Source: Chloroflexota bacterium (lineage in GTDB: Bacteria; Chloroflexota; Anaerolineae; Aggregatilineales; Phototrophicaceae). Taken from it: 64,000 nt of DNA. The notes beneath the pieces were generated by a model, which had not been told where the DNA came from, ran no database searches, and saw only the letters and a program-made list of their open reading frames with translations. The stretch spans positions 1-64,000 of the forward strand of contig JACRPS010000034.1 of the NCBI GenBank assembly GCA_016223085.1. The letters are read 5' to 3'. Position numbers and translations under genes: made by a program. Shown one piece after another: positions 51,204-59,714 of the stretch; position 1 is the stretch's first letter, and each line of letters begins with the position of its first letter.

Positions 51204-54200
51204 ATGCGTGAATACGGCGACGAATACGACGATCTGCGGGACGATGACGAGTACCTCGACGAGTACGATGATCCCGATGAAGAAATTGATGAGGATGATG
51301 AAGACGAGGAGTCGGCTCCATCCACGTCGCGCGCCAATCCATTCACCAAGCCGGGCAGCACATCCGGTTTGCCTGGGCCGTCGCGCCCCGGCAGCTTTGG
51401 TAGCGGCAGTAGCGCATCACGCCTGCCGGGCAGCGTAGGGCCAAACCGTCCCGGTGGTTCGCCTTCCGGTGGCACGCCGGGCAGCGGGACAGGAAGCCCG
51501 TCGGGCGCGCGACCCTTCGGCAGCGGCACGCCGGGCAGTGGACAGGGCAGCCCTTCTGGCGCGCGCCCGTTCGGTAGCGGGTCGTCGGCGCCGGGCGGTG
51601 GACAGGGTAGTCCGTCCGGGGCACGCCCGTTTGGCAGCGGCACGTCGGGCAGTGGACAGGGCAGCCCTTCTGGCGCGCGCCCGTTTGGCAGCGGTTCGCC
51701 TTCAGGCAGCCCATCGGGCGGGTCAGGCAATCCCCCTGGCACGCGGCCCTTTGGCAGCGGTTCGCCGACCAGCAGCACACCGGGCAGCGGGCAGGGCAGC
51801 CCTTCCGGCGCGCGTCCGTTCGGTAGCGGGTCGTCGGCGCCAGGCGGCAGCACACCCGGCAGGCGCGATGAACCGAAAAAAGAGGATAAACCGGGCGGCG
51901 GGCTGGGTGGCAGACTCGGCGGTTTACCCGGTGGGCTGGGGTCTCGCCTAGGCGGCGACAAACCCGATAACAAACCGGCCAGCAAGCCGGCGGATTCCGG
52001 CAAGGGCGGCATCGGCGGGCTGTTTAACCGGAACAAGGATGCTGCTTCCAATAAGCCGGCCACGCCGAAAAATAAGACAGGCGGCGGGCTGGGTGGCGCG
52101 CTGGGTGGCCTGACTTCGCGTTTTGGCGGCGGCAAGAAGGATGACAAAAAACCGGGCATGGCCACCGGCGCCTCATCGTTTGGTCGCAGTTCTGCCCCGC
52201 CGTCATCCGCCACACCGGGCGCGAAACCGGGCAGCAGCACGTTTGGCAAGCCGTTTGGTGCGTCCGGCGGCACGTCCAGCATTGGCGGCGCCCGACCGGG
52301 CGCTGCGCCAGGCCGACCGGCAGAAAAGAAAGGGCTGTTCTCCTTCCTGCAACGCGGGAAAAAGGACGACAAAAAAGCGGCCAAACCGCGCCAGAGCAAA
52401 GCGCCGAAGGTGGAGACCGGTCAGGGGCTGACGCTCGATAACAAGCTGGACATCCTGGGCGTGGCGCTGGTGCTGGGATCGCTGGTGCTGTTTTTCAGTT
52501 CGATCTCTGTCACCAAAGGCGCGCTGACCGAACGGATCAACCTGGCACTCGCCAATCTGTTTGGCTGGGGCGCGATTGCCATTCCGCTGGCGATGCTGGC
52601 GGCGGGTGTCTGGCTAATCGCACGGCATTTTGGCGACGAAGCGCCGGTGATTGACCGCACGCGCCTGATCGGCGTGGTGGTGTTGTATCTGGGGCTGCTG
52701 ATCTTCCTCCAGTTTGTGGAGTCGTTCAGCTACGCCGGTGTCACCAATCTGGCACAGCTTCGTGTCCAGCTGGAACTGTCGTCCGCGTTTGGTCGCGGCG
52801 GCGGCGGTATTGGCGCGCAGTTGTATTACCTGCTGGTCGCCAATGTGTCGGAAATTGGCGCGTTTTTTGTCACGGTTGGCTGGCTGCTGGTGGGGGTCAT
52901 GCTGACCGCCAACCTCAGCTTCTACCAACTGGCCGTGTTTCTGATTAGCGCCGGGCGCAGCTTCCGCGATGCGCGCGCCCGCCGTGCCCAGGCGAGGGCA
53001 GCAGAACAGGCGGCGAAGGCGCTGGCCGCGCAGCAGACCGCCCCCGGTATCACAGTGACAACGCCGCCGCCGGAGCAACTGCCGATGCCGCAGACGCAGG
53101 CGCTGCCTGCCGCGTCGCAGACGGCAGCCCCCGCGCTGCCGGAACCGCCGCGACCGGCACGCGATATTCCGATCACCATCGGCGGGCGCACCATTACCAG
53201 CGCCTTCAACAGCGGCGAACTGGTCCCGGCGGAAACCGCGCCGGCAGCGCCAGCAACCGGTTCATCAGTACCGGCCAGGCCGGATGAAGGCGGGCGTGGC
53301 GGCCTCGGTTCGCGGCTGCGCGGCGCAGTGCCGTCGTTCAGCCTGCCGGGCAGCAAACCCGCTGACGCCAGCAAGCCGGTCAACGATAAACCCGCGAAGT
53401 CCGACGATAAACCAGACACAGCCAAACCCGCTGCGCCGGGGGTGCGCGAACGGCTGTTTGGCGCGAAACCGGCGACAGCCAGCGCCCCGACGGCGGAGAC
53501 GCCAAAACCAGCAGTCACATCACCGGTAGCCGGAGGCAAACCAGAATCGGTACCCGCCACCGCGCCAACGACGGAAACGCCAGCATCAACGCCTGGCGGC
53601 AATCGCTGGATGCGCCCCGGCGGGCAGCCGCCAACCACCGCGCCGGAAACGGCAAAGGCAGTGGAAGAACCGGCGGCACGGCTGGGCGACCTGATGAAAC
53701 CGGCGGCGAAAACGCCGGAAACAAAGTCTGGGGAAGAACCGGCAGCCCGGTTGGGTGATCTGGTGCGCCCGTCGTCAGCGCCGCCTGCCAAGAAGCAGAC
53801 TGGCTCGTTCCCGGTGGCGAAACCCGCGGACAGCCCGGCCAAACCGGCTGAAAGTCATCCCTTTGGCGCTCCCCCACGCGCAGAGCCGGCAGCGAAACCC
53901 GCTGCGCAGCCGTTTGACGACGACATTGTGGATGACGATGACGACCAAATGACCGAATCGGAGGAACTGCGCAGCCTGCCGCCGGCCCGCCCGAAAGGGT
54001 TTATCGAACCTCCGCCGAAGCCGGAGGAACACAAAACCCGCTTTGGCGTCAGCGTCTTTGGCGCGCCCCGCCCCGGCGCGACTCCGCCCGGCAAACCCGA
54101 ACCGGCGGACGACAAACCGCCGCTGACCGACCGCATGAACCGCCTGAACGCGATTCGCTCCGGCAGTCTAGCGCCGGAGAAGGATGGCGACAAAGCAGAT

Positions 54201-56327
54201 GTGCCCGTCAGGAAACCATCCGGCGAGGAGAAAGCGGGTGGCGATCAGGCTGGAACGACCATCACGCCGGCAGCAGCAACAGTGAAGCCGGAGGATGACA
54301 AACCTGCCGCGCCGGTCCGCCCGTTTGGCGCGAAGCCGGACGATAAACCGGTGGCGCCGTTTGGGCCGCCGCGCTCGGGTGGGGACGGCACAAAAACAAC
54401 AACACAGGAACCGGCCAAACCTGCCGCCAGACCTGAAGACGCCGCGCCGCGACCGTTTGGTTCAACCCCATTCAGCCAACCGCCAGCCGCCGCACCATCC
54501 GGTAAGGCCGGCGACGGCGAAAGGCCGAAAGAAGCAGCCAAACCGACTGAAGACAGCCGCCCCAAATCAACCAGTCCGGCAGCGCCTGCCGCTGCGGCGC
54601 AGACCACGCCGCAGCCGGGGCCAGAACGCCGCAGCGTGTTCACGCCGCCGTCCACGCCACCGGTCGCGCCACAGCGGGCGACGCCAGTCATCAACCCCGG
54701 CGCGCAGTCGGTGCCGCAGGCGGCCCAGCCCGCGCCGCTGCCGACGATCAGCAGCACCAAACGCCGCCGGGAGTGGAAGCTGCCGGATGCGTCCACGCTG
54801 CTGCGACCGGGGTCCGAGCAGGACTTCGACCGCGAGCAGCTTCTGGCGCGCGCGCGCACGATTGAGGACACGCTGAGCAGTTTCGGCGCGCCCGGCAAAG
54901 TGGTCGAAGTGAACACCGGCCCGGTTATCACGCAGTTCGCCGTCGAGCCGGATTACCTGATGTCGCGCGGCGGCAAAAAGAGCCGTGTCAAAGTGAGTGC
55001 CATCGCTCAACTGGACAAGGACCTCCAGCTTGCCCTGGGCGCGAAGTCCATCCGTATCGAAGCGCCGGTGCCCGGCAAGGGCTACGTCGGCATCGAAGTG
55101 CCTAACGAACAGCCGGCGCTGGTCAGCCTGCGCGACGTGATGGAGTCAGAGGAATTTAACAGGATCAAATCACCGCTGACGATCGCGCTGGGACAGAGCG
55201 TGGACGGCACGCCGGTGGCCGCCGACCTGGGCAACATGCCGCACCTGCTGATCGCGGGCACGACCGGCTCCGGTAAATCGGTGTGTGTCAACGCGATCAT
55301 CGCCAGCCTGCTGCTGCGCAACCCACCCGACCGGCTGAAGTTCATCATGGTGGACCCCAAGCGCGTTGAACTCACCGGCTACAACGGCATCCCACATCTG
55401 GTTGCGCCGGTCGTGGTGGAACTGGAGCGCATCGTTGGCGTGCTGAAGTGGGTCACGCGCGAGATGGACGAACGCTACAAACGCTTCAGCAATGCCGGGG
55501 CGCGTAACATTGAAGATTTCAACAAACATCTGGCTCCTAACGACGAGTGGATGCCGTACATCGTCGTCATCATTGACGAGTTGGCCGACCTGATGATGCT
55601 CGCGCCGGACGAAACCGAGCGGGTCATCACCCGTATCGCGGCGCTGGCACGCGCGACCGGCATCCATCTGGTGATCGCCACGCAGCGCCCGTCGGTGGAC
55701 GTGGTGACAGGTCTGATTAAAGCCAACTTCCCGGCGCGGATCGCCTTCGCCGTGGCGTCCAGCGTGGACAGCCGCGTGATCATTGACCAGCCTGGCGCCG
55801 ACCGCCTGCTGGGACGTGGTGACATGCTGTACATGAGCGGCGACTCGCCCGCACCGTTGCGCTTGCAGGGCGTGTTTGTGAGCGATACGGAGATCGCCAA
55901 CATCAACCGTTACTGGAAATCGCAGGTGGCCGAGGACGAGGTGGCAGCAAAGCCGATCACGCAGTTGGTGCTCGATCACACCATTGCTGAACCGCCGCGC
56001 CCGGTCATGCCCAGCAACGAACGCCAGCAGATTCAGCAGGCGTTCTGGGATGAGGAGGAGCGCGCCTCGTCACGCGGGGGGTTCATGGGGCTTGGCTCCG
56101 ATAATGACGACGATGACGCGCCGGACGACGGCGAGGACGAACTGTACGACGAGGCAGTTGAGATGGTGCGCCGCCTGAACAAGGCGTCGGTGTCGCTGCT
56201 GCAGCGGCGGCTGCGCATCGGCTACACCCGCGCGGCGCGGCTGATTGACCTGATGGAAGAACGCGGCGTGGTTGGCCCGGCGGAAAGCGGCAGCAAGCCG
56301 CGTGAGGTGCTGCCGGTGAAGGGGTAA
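51204..56327 (+). CDS. ftsK: FtsK/SpoIIIE DNA translocase with giant low-complexity linkers
   Basis: A 1707-residue septal DNA pump for chromosome segregation, about twice the usual FtsK length. Residues 1-40 are more than half Asp/Glu. Residues about 45-405 are Gly/Ser/Pro-rich, with six near-repeats of GSPSGARPFGSG. Four to five membrane helices lie at about 413-571. A second Pro/Ala/Lys-rich linker of about 600 residues leads to the motor at about 1186: Walker A GTTGSGKS (near 1352), Walker B VVIIDELADL (near 1455), and ARATGIHLVIATQRPSVDVV. A C-terminal gamma winged helix (LQRRLRIGYTRAARLIDLME) would read KOPS-like sites. All motor residues are intact. Confidence 0.95.
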   Translation: MREYGDEYDDLRDDDEYLDEYDDPDEEIDEDDEDEESAPSTSRANPFTKPGSTSGLPGPSRPGSFGSGSSASRLPGSVGPNRPGGSPSGGTPGSGTGSPSGARPFGSGTPGSGQGSPSGARPFGSGSSAPGGGQGSPSGARPFGSGTSGSGQGSPSGARPFGSGSPSGSPSGGSGNPPGTRPFGSGSPTSSTPGSGQGSPSGARPFGSGSSAPGGSTPGRRDEPKKEDKPGGGLGGRLGGLPGGLGSRLGGDKPDNKPASKPADSGKGGIGGLFNRNKDAASNKPATPKNKTGGGLGGALGGLTSRFGGGKKDDKKPGMATGASSFGRSSAPPSSATPGAKPGSSTFGKPFGASGGTSSIGGARPGAAPGRPAEKKGLFSFLQRGKKDDKKAAKPRQSKAPKVETGQGLTLDNKLDILGVALVLGSLVLFFSSISVTKGALTERINLALANLFGWGAIAIPLAMLAAGVWLIARHFGDEAPVIDRTRLIGVVVLYLGLLIFLQFVESFSYAGVTNLAQLRVQLELSSAFGRGGGGIGAQLYYLLVANVSEIGAFFVTVGWLLVGVMLTANLSFYQLAVFLISAGRSFRDARARRAQARAAEQAAKALAAQQTAPGITVTTPPPEQLPMPQTQALPAASQTAAPALPEPPRPARDIPITIGGRTITSAFNSGELVPAETAPAAPATGSSVPARPDEGGRGGLGSRLRGAVPSFSLPGSKPADASKPVNDKPAKSDDKPDTAKPAAPGVRERLFGAKPATASAPTAETPKPAVTSPVAGGKPESVPATAPTTETPASTPGGNRWMRPGGQPPTTAPETAKAVEEPAARLGDLMKPAAKTPETKSGEEPAARLGDLVRPSSAPPAKKQTGSFPVAKPADSPAKPAESHPFGAPPRAEPAAKPAAQPFDDDIVDDDDDQMTESEELRSLPPARPKGFIEPPPKPEEHKTRFGVSVFGAPRPGATPPGKPEPADDKPPLTDRMNRLNAIRSGSLAPEKDGDKADVPVRKPSGEEKAGGDQAGTTITPAAATVKPEDDKPAAPVRPFGAKPDDKPVAPFGPPRSGGDGTKTTTQEPAKPAARPEDAAPRPFGSTPFSQPPAAAPSGKAGDGERPKEAAKPTEDSRPKSTSPAAPAAAAQTTPQPGPERRSVFTPPSTPPVAPQRATPVINPGAQSVPQAAQPAPLPTISSTKRRREWKLPDASTLLRPGSEQDFDREQLLARARTIEDTLSSFGAPGKVVEVNTGPVITQFAVEPDYLMSRGGKKSRVKVSAIAQLDKDLQLALGAKSIRIEAPVPGKGYVGIEVPNEQPALVSLRDVMESEEFNRIKSPLTIALGQSVDGTPVAADLGNMPHLLIAGTTGSGKSVCVNAIIASLLLRNPPDRLKFIMVDPKRVELTGYNGIPHLVAPVVVELERIVGVLKWVTREMDERYKRFSNAGARNIEDFNKHLAPNDEWMPYIVVIIDELADLMMLAPDETERVITRIAALARATGIHLVIATQRPSVDVVTGLIKANFPARIAFAVASSVDSRVIIDQPGADRLLGRGDMLYMSGDSPAPLRLQGVFVSDTEIANINRYWKSQVAEDEVAAKPITQLVLDHTIAEPPRPVMPSNERQQIQQAFWDEEERASSRGGFMGLGSDNDDDDAPDDGEDELYDEAVEMVRRLNKASVSLLQRRLRIGYTRAARLIDLMEERGVVGPAESGSKPREVLPVKG
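51480..51850 (+). repeat. Coding minisatellite in ftsK
   Basis: Six imperfect units of about 45-55 nt, each encoding GSPSGARPFGSG with a variable spacer (GTPGSGQ, SSAPGGGQ, GTSGSGQ). Long near-identical stretches at the nucleotide level suggest recent expansion by slippage or recombination. Confidence 0.85.
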
Positions 56328-56365
56328 CGGCAAGCCGCAGGCCGTTTGGAATAGTCAGGCATCCA

Positions 56366-56394
56366 GTAGGGACGTGGCGCCGCCATGTCCCTAC
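56366..56394. repeat. GTAGGG palindrome supplying a stop codon
   Basis: GTAGGGACGTGGC and GCCATGTCCCTAC around GCC. The TAG of its right-end GTAGGG, read on the minus strand, is the stop codon of the DUF6062 gene. Confidence 0.9.
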
Positions 56395-57104
56395 TTTTCC
56401 CGCCGTGTCCCAAAGACCTCGTCCTTTCCGGCCAGGGTGCTGATCGCCCGCAGCCAACTATCACGTTCCACGCCCATCGGGTCGCCGGCGTAGCGATAGT
56501 CGTTTTTGGTGATAAACGTCTCCAGTTCCCGTTTTAACTGCTGCCAGATCGTGGTTTGCAGCGTCAGCAGGCGTTCGAGCGCGTCAGCATCGGCGACCTG
56601 ACGCAGCGCAGCGCGGAAGTGCGGCAGGCACAGCCCCGCGGAGTCGCGGAAAGCCGACTGGAAACGCTCGTTGCCCAAGTACGTGTTCAGCGTGTCGAGG
56701 TACATCTTTTCCGTTTCGGCCACCGACTCGCACACCGGGCAGGGGCGTTCCGGTTCGAGCCGGTCGGCCAGCGCCGGGCGCGCGTTCGAGCCGAGCCAGC
56801 GCGACAGCGCCGACGACGCCTGCGCCGGGTTGGCCTCGATGAGTTTCAGCACTTCATCCAGTGCCGCGTCCTGCAAAATGGCGATGCCCAGCACCTGGCT
56901 GCCGAAGCGCGTTAGTTGCCAGTTATGGACGTTGCACAGGCCGCGCGCGGCGCGGAACGTGTCGTTGGTGCTGGGCTTGGTCACGTACTCGTACAGCAGC
57001 GAATCAATAAAGCGGTGGGCGTCGCGCAGCAGCAGGCTGCACACCGGGCAGCCGGGTTGGGCGCAGGCTTCGATCAGGTCGTAGTAACTGAAGGGCAGGG
57101 TCAT
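56391..57104 (-). CDS. DUF6062 family cysteine-rich protein
   Basis: A 237-residue soluble protein built from two similar halves. Each has a CPVC pair (residues 19-22 and about 121-124) followed after 35-50 residues by GLCxxH (RGLCNVHNW and AGLCLPHF). The spacing suggests two metal or Fe-S sites with CxxC plus CxxH ligands. The layout matches DUF6062 proteins of Chloroflexota and Firmicutes. Function unknown. The stop codon lies inside a dispersed palindrome. Convergent with ftsK. Confidence 0.82.
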   Translation of the reverse strand: MTLPFSYYDLIEACAQPGCPVCSLLLRDAHRFIDSLLYEYVTKPSTNDTFRAARGLCNVHNWQLTRFGSQVLGIAILQDAALDEVLKLIEANPAQASSALSRWLGSNARPALADRLEPERPCPVCESVAETEKMYLDTLNTYLGNERFQSAFRDSAGLCLPHFRAALRQVADADALERLLTLQTTIWQQLKRELETFITKNDYRYAGDPMGVERDSWLRAISTLAGKDEVFGTRREK

Positions 57105-57119
57105 AACAGCGTCCTAAGT

Positions 57120-57147
57120 GTAAGGGCGCAAGGCCGTGCGCCCCTAC
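57120..57147. repeat. GTAGGG palindrome family
   Basis: GTAAGGGCGCA and TGCGCCCCTAC around a short centre, just upstream of the DUF6062 start. Slightly decayed on the left. Confidence 0.8.
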
Positions 57148-57225
57148 GGGTCAATTGTATGTAAGGGGCGATCACACGGGATTGCCCCTGCGATTACACG
57201 GAATTGTATCACGCGGCGCTGCCGG

Positions 57226-59463
57226 TTACGGCGTGGCAGTCGGCGTTGGGACGACGCCAGTCTCCTCCCGGATGTTCAGGGCAAACCGCGCGGGCTGGGT
57301 GGTATCGTCGTTCAGGCCGGAAACGGCGACGATCAGGAAGTCGTCCGCCGCCAGCGAGAATGGCCACGCGCCGCTGGTTGCCGCTTCGACCGGCGCGATC
57401 AGGCGGCGGACGCGGGCCGTTCCCTCACCAATGTGCGCGGTCTGGACGAGAAACTGCTGCGGTGTGCTGTTGCTCATCTGCCGCCAGCCGGCCAGCGTCC
57501 AGCCGGGCACATCGCCTTCGGCGTCATCACTGAAGTTGATTTCCGGTATGGCGATGTTATCCACCGCAAAACCGGGGTTGTCGCGCCCCGGCAGGCTGAT
57601 CGTCTGGAAGCGCAGCAGAATTTCCTGCCCGGCGTAGGCGGACAGATCAACCGACTGCGGCAGCCACAGCGCGTCCGGCTGGAAAATGCGCGTTGGATGC
57701 GCGCCGAGTGTTACGGGCACATCAAAAAAGCGGTCGCCGCGCTGCATGTACAGGTTAACCGTATCGCCCGCCGCATGGGTCGCCAGCCAGCCGAGCAGAT
57801 TCGGCTGTCCCGGCCAGGGCTGGCCGTCGAACCCGGCGATAACATCGCCCGCCTGCACCCCGGTTCCTGCCAGCGGGCCGTCCGGCACAATCGTCGTGAT
57901 GGTGATACCGTCCGCACCCAGACCAACACCCAGATACGGGAACGGGCGCGGGCCGTCGGCATTACTGATGCCGGTGAAGGCCGGCCCATAGGCCATGCCA
58001 TAAGGGTTCAATCCGCCCGTGCTGCTGGCGGGCAGAATTGTCCAGCTCGCGCCGCCATCGGTGGATACCTGCACGTAGGCGTAATTCCAGCCCTCGGCCA
58101 GCGCGTACCAGGCGTCAAATGTCAGGCTGGCCTGCCGCACGCCGCGCAGATCAACGGCACGGGTGAGCGCCGTTGTTCCGTTGGCCGCGCCGGTCCAGTA
58201 GAACTGGTTGCGGTCGTCCGGCGGCATTGGCAGGCGGTTGACGGTCGGCTGGCCGGAAAATGCCACCGTGATAGCTGCGGGCGTCGCGCTGGTCAGCACC
58301 AGATAGCGCGTGCCCAACTGGTTCACTGCGCCGTCGTCAATGGCGGCATTCAGATTATCGCGCAGCAGCAGGACGGTTGGCTGCCCATCGCCAAAATCCA
58401 CGTTCCGGTACTGGAAGCGCCCATCGCCAACGCCCAGTCCGTTGAGGATGTTCGCCAGCACAAAGTCAGCAAAAACATCGCCTGCGGTCAGGGGTTCGCC
58501 TGTCACCAGATCGGTGATGCTGGCACGTTTTAGCGCCGCATCCAATGATTGCAAGCCCTTGCCCCCTCCGGTTACAAAATCGGTAAACACGTCGCCGCCG
58601 AACCGTTGCAGCACGTAGCGCAGGAATAACTGCTGCGCGGCTACTTCCTGCCCGGCGCTGCCGAGTGCCGGCGGCTGGAGCAGCCCGGTTTCGGGCGCGT
58701 CCAGGAACGGCGTCAGGGCTTCCGGTGTCAGGTCGGCCCGCTGAAGCTGGAGCAGCATGTGCCAGCTTACGGCAGTGGTGAGCCAGGCAGGCTGGTCGGG
58801 ATAGTTGTAATAGGTCAGCAGGGCGACCATCTGCCGCGCCAGAATACCGGCATAGGCTGGGTCATGCAGCGGCACGCCGGGCAGCGTGGCCGTGTTTACC
58901 AGCAGCAGTTCGCGCTGGTTGCTGAAACCGCCGGGCGCGAGTTCCGCCATGACGCTATTCATTGGGTTAAAGCTGGCGTTGGCCGTATCACGTAGTTCAG
59001 CAGCGAACAGGATCGAGAGATGCGGGTCGTTGTCTACATCCGGCAGTGCCAGTTTCGCCCGCGCGTTGTAATCGGCCTGGGTGCGGGGGATGGTTCGCAC
59101 CTGCCCGTAGTTGTCCCGCAGCAGCAGGAGATTGAAGATACCGTTTAGCTGCCCGGCCAGCGTCTGCATGGCGGCGGGGTCATATTCCAGCCCGTTTTCA
59201 ACCCAGAGATAAATGTTGGGCGTGGCGGCGGCCAGTTCGGCGCTGACCTGCACCGGCGCGTCCTGACCGGCGCGGCTTACCCAGAATTGATCGCTGTCGC
59301 CGGGTTGGAACACCGGGGCGGGCGGCGGAACCGGTGGCTCACCGGCAAAGCCGAGCAGTTCCCGCGCCAGCGCCAGCGGGTCAAATGGCGGCTGATTCTG
59401 CGCCTGCACCGGCCAGGCCAGAACGGTTAACATCAGTAAAATTACCACGCGCTTGATGAACAT
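57226..59463 (-). CDS. Exported protein with PDZ domain, immune-inhibitor-A-like
   Basis: A 745-residue exported protein. Signal peptide MFIKRVVILLMLTVLAWPVQ, cleavage near VQAQ. The first 320 mature residues resemble a peptidase-type region, with WLTTAVSWHMLLQLQRADL where a metallopeptidase helix is expected, but no HExxH is present. Next is a beta-sandwich (SLTFDAWYALAEGWNYAYVQ), then a PDZ domain (YLGVGLGADGITITTIVPDG and GTGVQAGDVIAGFDG), then a second sandwich half (AGQEILLRF, GFAVDNIAIP), as in immune inhibitor A-like proteins. It ends in PTPTATP. Probably a surface binding or inactive protease-like protein. The frame is open 77 codons before the chosen ATG. Confidence 0.78.
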   Translation of the reverse strand: MFIKRVVILLMLTVLAWPVQAQNQPPFDPLALARELLGFAGEPPVPPPAPVFQPGDSDQFWVSRAGQDAPVQVSAELAAATPNIYLWVENGLEYDPAAMQTLAGQLNGIFNLLLLRDNYGQVRTIPRTQADYNARAKLALPDVDNDPHLSILFAAELRDTANASFNPMNSVMAELAPGGFSNQRELLLVNTATLPGVPLHDPAYAGILARQMVALLTYYNYPDQPAWLTTAVSWHMLLQLQRADLTPEALTPFLDAPETGLLQPPALGSAGQEVAAQQLFLRYVLQRFGGDVFTDFVTGGGKGLQSLDAALKRASITDLVTGEPLTAGDVFADFVLANILNGLGVGDGRFQYRNVDFGDGQPTVLLLRDNLNAAIDDGAVNQLGTRYLVLTSATPAAITVAFSGQPTVNRLPMPPDDRNQFYWTGAANGTTALTRAVDLRGVRQASLTFDAWYALAEGWNYAYVQVSTDGGASWTILPASSTGGLNPYGMAYGPAFTGISNADGPRPFPYLGVGLGADGITITTIVPDGPLAGTGVQAGDVIAGFDGQPWPGQPNLLGWLATHAAGDTVNLYMQRGDRFFDVPVTLGAHPTRIFQPDALWLPQSVDLSAYAGQEILLRFQTISLPGRDNPGFAVDNIAIPEINFSDDAEGDVPGWTLAGWRQMSNSTPQQFLVQTAHIGEGTARVRRLIAPVEAATSGAWPFSLAADDFLIVAVSGLNDDTTQPARFALNIREETGVVPTPTATP

Positions 59464-59518
59464 GCTGTTTACTCGGTTGCGTTTAAACTTTGGATTTAGC
59501 TGCGGTAACGGTTGCTTT

Positions 59519-59546
59519 GCAGGGATGAGGCATGACTCGTCCCTAC
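59519..59546. repeat. GTAGGG palindrome family
   Basis: GCAGGGATGAGGC and GACTCGTCCCTAC with two mismatches, in the divergent region between the PDZ protein and kinase genes. Confidence 0.8.
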
Positions 59547-59649
59547 GTGACCGCCAGGTTTCGGCACAGTTGATCGGTTCGATTAGTTGTAGTGTAATCA
59601 CGCTTGCCCGGCGCGCGAACGTTCTCTCATGCAGCCTTAACGCGCCTGC

Positions 59650-59678
59650 TTGTCGCTTTCCACCCCCGCCCCTATAAT
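59650..59678 (+). promoter_or_regulatory. Sigma-70 type promoter of the kinase gene
   Basis: TTGTCG, a 17-nt spacer and a consensus TATAAT, 37 nt before the kinase start codon. Confidence 0.65.
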
Positions 59679-59714
59679 GATAAACATGTAGCAAGCTCGC
59701 TAAGGAAGCCGGGT

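Noticed and set aside
51182-52399. Open frame of 405 codons on the minus strand of ftsK
   Set aside because: It is the complement of the Gly/Ser/Pro repeat region. High GC and repeats keep all frames open; its Pro/Leu-rich product has no start signal or domain.
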